From: Lachnospiraceae bacterium UBA3821
Lineage (GTDB): Bacteria; Bacillota; Clostridia; Lachnospirales; Lachnospiraceae
Assembly (NCBI GenBank): GCA_002368865.1
Contig: DFDT01000135.1
Location: 1-18,020, forward strand
Reading direction: 5' to 3'
DNA: 18,020 bases
Shown here one piece after another: positions 13,911 to 18,020 of the stretch (its first letter is position 1; every line of letters begins with the position of its first letter). The translations under genes and the position numbers were made by a program. The notes below the pieces were generated by a model, which did no database searches, was not told the origin of the DNA, and worked only from the letters and a program-made list of their open reading frames with translations.

Positions 13911-16466
13911 ATGGCCGGAAATAAAATATTGAATTTAAGAAAACTGAAAGAGAACGGCATCCGGGTTCCTGATTTTTGTGTGATCAATTTTGAAGAGATT
14001 GTGGATGTAAAAAAATTGCCCGAAATCTGTTTTCGGGAGGATTTGGAGCTTTCTTTCCCGGTTGCGATTGCAGGGGAATCTCAGAAAGAATCGGATGTGC
14101 GCTATGCGGTGCGGAGTGCGTGTAGTTTGGAGGATAGTGAAGATCAAAGTTTTGCGGGGCAGTTTGATACATATCTGAATGTTCGCAGGGAGGACTGCAA
14201 GGAGAATGTCAGACAATGTGTGCAGTCGTTAGAGGCGGAACATGTGCAGGTCTATACATCGCAGGAGCAGGTGGAAGAGTGTGCGGACGACTGTGCGAAA
14301 GGTCAGGCAGCTTGCGGGGGGCACACGCTGCGTATGGATGTGATCCTGCAGTGCATGGTGGATGCAGAGGTCTCAGGGGTGTTGTTTACGGCAAATCCTC
14401 AGGGGATTTTGAATGAGAGCGTCATCACTGTGGGCAGAGGTCTTGGGGAAGGCGTTGTGTCTGACCGGGTGGCGACTACGACTTATTATTATAATTTGAC
14501 GGACAGACTGTATTATTATGAGGGTGAAGAGGAACTGCTTTCGCCCAAACAGGTTGAGGAACTGATAGACACTGCGTATAAAATCAAAAAAATCTTGAAT
14601 GAAGATGAAATAACCGACAAGAATGCAACAGAAGAAAGGGAAGGCAGCAAAAGGGAAGGCAGCAAAAAGGAAGGCAGCAAAAAGAAGGGCAGCGAAAAAG
14701 AATCCAACGAAAAGTCCAGCAGAACCGAGGAGTATGACATCGAATTCGCCATCCGGGGCGGAGAGCTTTTTATCCTGCAGGCGAGGCCGATCACGACATT
14801 GAAGACGGATGCGCCGTTAATCCTGGACAACAGCAATATCGTGGAGAGTTACCCGGGGCTGTCGCTGCCGCTTACCATTTCGTTTGTGAATATTGTGTAT
14901 GGCGGCGTGTTTCGCGGCGTCAGTGCGCGGGTGCTGAAAAATGACAGAGAGCTAAATAAGCATGCGGATGTCTTTCAAAATATGGTGGGGCACGCAAATG
15001 GCAGAGTGTATTATAAGATCAGCAATTGGTATACAGTGCTGAAATTTCTGCCCTTTCACAAGAAGATCATTCCCGTGTGGCAGGAGATGCTGGGCGTGCG
15101 GAATAAAAGTTATGACGGTGATGAGGTGGAGCTTTCACCTTTTGTGCGGGTGATGACTTATGTGAATTCTTTTTACGAGATGGTGCGGGTGCCCCGCAAT
15201 ATGAAGAAACTGAATGAGGATTTTCAGCAGATCCAGGCTGGGTTTTATGTGAAGTATGCACAGTATGATCGTGATGAGGAGAAAAATCCGGCACGGCTGC
15301 TTGCCATGTATCAGGAGATCAAGGCAGAGTTGTTCGATGTGTGGGATGTGACGCTGTTGAACGATATGTATGCCTTTGTGTTTACCGGGCTTTTGAAGAG
15401 CCGGCTGAGAAAGAAATACGGCAAGGCGGAGCAGGACGTGAACCGCTACATTTCGGATATTTCGGACATTGAGAGTATAAAGCCCATCAGGGCGCTGGTG
15501 GAGCTGGCGTACCGGAAAGACAGCCTGACTGCGGAGGAGTATGAGCGGAAGAAGGCGGAATACATCCAGGTTTACGGGGATCGGAACCTGGAGGAACTGA
15601 AGTTAGAGAGTAAGACCTTTCGCAGCAATCCGGAGCTCTTGGAGGAGCGGATCATGAGTTATCGGAAAGATCCGGCGCGACTGAAAGAGATTTATGAGGA
15701 GCTGCATCGAAAGGAAACAAAGCATCGGGAAAAAACAGACCGTATTGTGCGGTTTCTGGAAAATCGGGCGGCATTGGGGATTGCCAACCGGGAGATTTCC
15801 AGGCTGAACCGGAGCCGGATCTATGGAATCGTGCGGCTGATCTTCACTGCAATCGGAGAGCGGTTTGCGCAGGACGGGATCATTGAAGATGCGGAGGATG
15901 TGTTCTGGCTGAGTGTGGAGGAGGTTTTCGGGCTGGTCAGCCAAGGTGCGGACAGGCAGGAAAAGGCTGCAGGTGGGCACGGCGTGAAGAAGCAGATTGC
16001 GGAACGCAAGGCACAATATCAGCTGTATGCAAAGCTGCCGGCGTATTCCAGACTGATTTTTGCGGAGCGGGAATTTGACAAGCATCATACGTCTGTCAAT
16101 GCTTACAGACCGCGGAAGTCGGAGGCATTTTTGCAAGGGGTTCCCTGTTCCAACGGCGAGGTGACGGCGGAGGCGTTGGTGATCGAGAATGTCAATGAAG
16201 CAAAGGATGTGGCGGATAAAATTCTGGTCACAAAGATGACGGATCCGGGCTGGGTATTTTTGCTCGCCACGGCGAAAGGCGTGATCTCGGAGAAGGGGTC
16301 GCTCCTGTCGCATACTGCCATCATTTCGCGGGAGTTGAAGATACCGTCTGTTGTGGGCGTGAATGGGCTTTTGGAGGCTGTGCACACCGGGGATGTGATC
16401 CACATGGACGGCAGTACGGGGAAGATTGAGATACGCAGACATAGCGCGGGGGAGCAGGCAGATTAA
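13911..16466 (+). CDS. ATP-grasp/phospho-histidine dikinase-like phosphotransferase 2
   Basis: An 851-residue diverged paralog of the dikinase-like gene at 8872. ATP-grasp motifs are YAVRSACSLEDSEDQSFAGQ (R68 of the AVRS core), VILQCMVDAEVSGVLFTANP, and DIEFAIRGGELFILQARPIT (276-295). The C-terminal swivelling domain has GSLLSHTAIISRELKIPSVVGV with catalytic His801. Again no PEP/pyruvate barrel follows, so the order is ATP domain, ~430-residue middle region, His domain. The N-terminus (LNLRKLKENGIRVPDF) is shorter than usual and lacks the GxKG loop. An in-frame Lys/Glu/Gly/Ser insert at ~237-272 interrupts the ATP domain just before the DIEF strand. ATG 13911 starts one base after the UbiA stop, with GGTGGGG upstream. 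Last gene of the run; its TAA lies inside a terminator stem. The substrate is unknown. Confidence 0.8.
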   Translation: MAGNKILNLRKLKENGIRVPDFCVINFEEIVDVKKLPEICFREDLELSFPVAIAGESQKESDVRYAVRSACSLEDSEDQSFAGQFDTYLNVRREDCKENVRQCVQSLEAEHVQVYTSQEQVEECADDCAKGQAACGGHTLRMDVILQCMVDAEVSGVLFTANPQGILNESVITVGRGLGEGVVSDRVATTTYYYNLTDRLYYYEGEEELLSPKQVEELIDTAYKIKKILNEDEITDKNATEEREGSKREGSKKEGSKKKGSEKESNEKSSRTEEYDIEFAIRGGELFILQARPITTLKTDAPLILDNSNIVESYPGLSLPLTISFVNIVYGGVFRGVSARVLKNDRELNKHADVFQNMVGHANGRVYYKISNWYTVLKFLPFHKKIIPVWQEMLGVRNKSYDGDEVELSPFVRVMTYVNSFYEMVRVPRNMKKLNEDFQQIQAGFYVKYAQYDRDEEKNPARLLAMYQEIKAELFDVWDVTLLNDMYAFVFTGLLKSRLRKKYGKAEQDVNRYISDISDIESIKPIRALVELAYRKDSLTAEEYERKKAEYIQVYGDRNLEELKLESKTFRSNPELLEERIMSYRKDPARLKEIYEELHRKETKHREKTDRIVRFLENRAALGIANREISRLNRSRIYGIVRLIFTAIGERFAQDGIIEDAEDVFWLSVEEVFGLVSQGADRQEKAAGGHGVKKQIAERKAQYQLYAKLPAYSRLIFAEREFDKHHTSVNAYRPRKSEAFLQGVPCSNGEVTAEALVIENVNEAKDVADKILVTKMTDPGWVFLLATAKGVISEKGSLLSHTAIISRELKIPSVVGVNGLLEAVHTGDVIHMDGSTGKIEIRRHSAGEQAD
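14640..14699 (+). repeat. 15-bp tandem repeat (4 copies) inside dikinase-like gene 2
   Basis: Four head-to-tail 15-bp units, GAAGGCAGCAAAAAG with few changes, lie at 14640-14654, 14655-14669, 14670-14684 and a diverged 14685-14699. Each encodes five residues of the EGSKK type. The length keeps the frame, so copy-number changes would only alter the length of a charged surface loop. Confidence 0.85.
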
Positions 16467-16496
16467 TAACATTGTTTTTAATCTGCCTGATTTATT
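16455..16496 (+). terminator. Terminator of the ABC/lipid gene run
   Basis: CAGGCAGATTAA (16455-16466) pairs perfectly over 12 bp with TTAATCTGCCTG (16478-16489), with an 11-nt loop. It is followed by an A/T-rich tail (ATTTATTG) that is weaker than a classic U-tract. The stop codon of the upstream gene (TAA 16464-16466) is part of the stem. Confidence 0.75.
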
Positions 16497-16524
16497 GTGT
16501 ATGCGGAATGAAAAATAGAAAGTA

Positions 16525-16553
16525 TTGACAAATGCTGTAGATTATTGTAATAT
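16525..16553 (+). promoter_or_regulatory. Sigma70/SigA-type promoter for the transposase gene
   Basis: A perfect -35 TTGACA (16525-16530), a 17-nt spacer and -10 TAATAT (16548-16553) give a near-consensus promoter, with the expected start near 16560. It lies between the terminator of the preceding gene run and the TTG start at 16682. Confidence 0.8.
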
Positions 16554-16565
16554 AAAAACACTTCA

Positions 16566-16658
16566 AATAAGCGCATATTTTTCCGGGCGGTTCGCCCAAA
16601 GTATTCCAAACAACGAATGATAAGAGGTCAAATAGACGGAAGAAACCGTAAACTTATT
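16566..16658 (+). ncRNA. Possible structured 5' leader of the transposase mRNA
   Basis: The ~120-nt leader has a GGGCG/CGCCC hairpin (16585-16589 with 16593-16597), an ACGG/CCGT hairpin (16636-16639 with 16646-16649) and a possible closing helix AATAAG (16566-16571) with CTTATT (16653-16658). Together they could form a three-way junction. I do not recognise a known riboswitch, and the closing helix is short and A/U-rich. The rest of 16467-16681 holds only the promoter and the ribosome binding site. Confidence 0.3.
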
Positions 16659-16667
16659 GTATTACAC

Positions 16668-16674
16668 AGGGAGG
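16668..16674 (+). promoter_or_regulatory. Ribosome binding site that fixes the TTG start at 16682
   Basis: AGGGAGG lies 7 nt before TTG 16682-16684. No in-frame ATG occurs until about 83 bases further in, and the residues between (AKKKNVTVGTVREKLGQEL) look like genuine coding sequence. Confidence 0.75.
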
Positions 16675-16681
16675 AAGCATA

Positions 16682-18020
16682 TTGGCAAAAAAGAAGAATG
16701 TGACGGTGGGAACAGTCCGGGAGAAACTCGGGCAGGAGCTTTTTCCGCCAATTGACAGGCTCATGCTGCCGCAAAAACTGCGAAGTGAGAGATTGCGGGA
16801 GGAGGTGATCGCGGATATTCAGAAGAGCCCTGGAATGTGGAGATTTTATGGAGCGTTGGAGAAGGCGGATCAGGAAATGCTTATGGAGTTTTTTATGGGC
16901 AATCGCGGATTAAATGCGTTGTATGATCCTTTTTTCAAAATTCTTATGACACCGCAGAGACTGGAGTGTTTATTGACGCAGATTATGGGGCAACAGGTTG
17001 AAATTGTCATGGTATTGCCTACAGAAACGGTCCGTAAAAGCGAGGAAGGCTCTGTGATGATCATGGACATGGTTGTAAAGCTTGCGGACGGTTCTTATGT
17101 GGATCTGGAAATTCAACGCATCACGGTGGAGTTTCCGTTTGAGCGAGCAGTGTGTTACGCGTCGGATATGGTGGTACGGCAGTATGAACAGTTAAAAATG
17201 GAGCAGAAACAGGCTGCGAGAGAGTGGAAAGCCTGGAAAAGGCGGCGGGATAAAGCAGAGGATTTGAAAAAAGCAGGCTCTGCTGTATCTGAGGAAGAGC
17301 CGGAACCGGTTGTAAAATTTAATTATCAAAGTCTTCGCCCGGTATATGTGATCGTTCTAATGAACAGCAGCGCAGATAAGTACAGCGCATTCCGGGAACA
17401 ATACATTCACAGAACACCGGATGAATTGATATTTGATACCGGTTTGAAGGAGCGTGCGATCCAAAAATTCATTTTTGTATCCCTTGATATTTTTAGGGTA
17501 TTGTTTGATAATAGGAATAAGGGTAAAAAACTGACAGAACTGGAGGCATGGATGTGTTTTTTGGCATCCAATAAGCCGAAAGATATTACACAGCTTGTTC
17601 AGGAATATCCTCAATTTGCAGAAATGTATATGGAGATCAATCAGTTCCGCTTGCGGCCGGAGGAGATGATGAGTATGATGACAGAAGCAATCAGAATGTT
17701 GGATGAAGGAGATGCAAAAATGCAGATTGAGAGATTACGAGAGAGAGTTGAAGAATTGAATGACTATGTAGGATATCTTACCAGTGAGAAGGAAGCGCTG
17801 GAAAGTGAAACGGAAACGTTGGAACGTCAAGCGGAAACGTTGGAACGTAAAGCGGAAACGTTGGAATGTAAAGCGGAAACGTTGGAACGTAAAGCGGAAA
17901 CGTTGGAACGTAAAACGGAAACGCTGATGGACGCGAATCAAGCGCTGACGGACACGAACCGGGAGCTGACGGACACGAACCGGGAGCTGACGGATACGAA
18001 CCGGGAGCTGACGGACACGA
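16682..18020 (+). CDS. PD-(D/E)XK nuclease family transposase (Rpn/PDDEXK_2-like), 3' end beyond the window
   Basis: The frame stays open from TTG 16682 to the window edge (446 codons), so the protein is C-terminally incomplete here. Residues ~75-170 carry the nuclease core: NALYDPFFKILMT, then Asp129 in MIMDMVVKL, and Glu143-x-Gln145 in YVDLEIQR. FPFERAVCYASDMVVRQYEQL follows. These are hallmarks of the Rpn/YhgA-like recombination-promoting nucleases, known to cut DNA and annotated as transposases in Lachnospiraceae. A charged linker lies at ~175-210, a conserved hydrophobic region (RPVYVIVLMNSS, KFIFVSLDIFRVLF) follows, and the C-terminal part is coiled coil built from two heptad-length repeat arrays from residue 377 onward. 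It has its own promoter and leader, so it is a separate unit from the lipid genes. No terminal inverted repeats are visible in this window. Confidence 0.88.
   Translation, partial: MAKKKNVTVGTVREKLGQELFPPIDRLMLPQKLRSERLREEVIADIQKSPGMWRFYGALEKADQEMLMEFFMGNRGLNALYDPFFKILMTPQRLECLLTQIMGQQVEIVMVLPTETVRKSEEGSVMIMDMVVKLADGSYVDLEIQRITVEFPFERAVCYASDMVVRQYEQLKMEQKQAAREWKAWKRRRDKAEDLKKAGSAVSEEEPEPVVKFNYQSLRPVYVIVLMNSSADKYSAFREQYIHRTPDELIFDTGLKERAIQKFIFVSLDIFRVLFDNRNKGKKLTELEAWMCFLASNKPKDITQLVQEYPQFAEMYMEINQFRLRPEEMMSMMTEAIRMLDEGDAKMQIERLRERVEELNDYVGYLTSEKEALESETETLERQAETLERKAETLECKAETLERKAETLERKTETLMDANQALTDTNRELTDTNRELTDTNRELTDT
17810..17914 (+). repeat. 21-bp tandem repeat array 1 (5 copies)
   Basis: Five consecutive 21-bp units of GCGGAAACGTTGGAACGTAA plus A occupy 17810-17830, 17831-17851, 17852-17872, 17873-17893 and 17894-17914, with only single-base differences. 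Each unit is in frame and encodes the heptad AETLERK. A sixth, decayed copy begins at 17915. Confidence 0.95.
17921..18020 (+). repeat. 21-bp tandem repeat array 2 (about 5 copies, continues past the edge)
   Basis: A degenerate unit (17921-17941, TLMDANQ) is followed by near-identical 21-bp units at 17942-17962, 17963-17983, 17984-18004 and a partial one at 18005-18020. Each encodes the heptad ELTDTNR. It differs in sequence from array 1 but keeps the same unit length and reading phase. Confidence 0.95.

Noticed and set aside
13022..13987. A 321-codon minus-strand frame opposite the UbiA gene
   Set aside because: It is His/Gln-rich antisense of hydrophobic codons; the + strand UbiA motif and coupling with psd are decisive.
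17735..17941. A minus-strand frame with repeated FQRFRFT units
   Set aside because: It is just the antisense reading of the 21-bp array; the + strand continues an intact nuclease-transposase frame through the repeat.
17810..18020. CRISPR array
   Set aside because: The repeats are directly adjacent 21-bp units with no unique spacers and are in-frame protein-coding heptads.
16467..18020. Complete insertion sequence
   Set aside because: The gene belongs to a family named transposase, but I see no terminal inverted repeats or target duplication in the window and the right end is missing, so element boundaries cannot be supported.

Overview
The window reads as a low-to-mid GC Firmicute, most likely a gut-type clostridium of the Lachnospiraceae. 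The reasons are strong GGAGG-type ribosome binding sites, frequent GTG/TTG starts, very tight co-directional gene packing, and a PD-(D/E)XK 'nuclease family transposase' of the kind that occurs in many copies in that family. Every gene I can support lies on the + strand. I see no tRNA, rRNA, CRISPR array or prophage, and no gene-free stretch above 300 bases; the longest gap is 16467-16681.

Layout. (1) 1-107 is the 3' end of an unidentified gene. (2) 170-1801 is a HerA/YjgR-type (DUF853) ATPase with a long charged coiled-coil tail, closed by a hairpin terminator at 1810-1870. (3) 1884-16466 is one dense gene run ending at a 12-bp hairpin at 16455-16489. Its first half holds two ABC export modules: ATPase plus ~12-TM permease (1884-4293), a large membrane-anchored ectodomain protein (4340-6397), then ATPase plus ABC-2 permease (6409-8252). 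Its second half holds six lipid-type genes: a CDP-archaeol synthase-like CTP transferase, a dikinase-like enzyme, a CDP-alcohol phosphatidyltransferase, a phosphatidylserine decarboxylase, a UbiA-family prenyltransferase and a second dikinase-like enzyme. (4) A sigma70-type promoter at 16525-16553 and a ~120-nt leader precede a TTG-started PD-(D/E)XK transposase gene that runs off the right edge. Its 3' part is two back-to-back 21-bp repeat arrays.

How the genes may work together. The CTP transferase would make a CDP-activated lipid, the phosphatidyltransferase would attach serine (or another alcohol), and the decarboxylase would yield an ethanolamine head group. The order CTP transferase, CDP-alcohol transferase, decarboxylase plus a UbiA enzyme resembles part of archaeal ether-lipid synthesis. 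The two dikinase-like proteins have the ATP-grasp, middle region and C-terminal phospho-histidine order of rifampin phosphotransferase and lack a PEP/pyruvate barrel. They may therefore phosphorylate an unidentified acceptor, perhaps in this lipid pathway. The co-transcribed ABC modules could export or flip the product. The catalytic families are read from visible motifs; the joint pathway is inference and is the most interesting point in the window.
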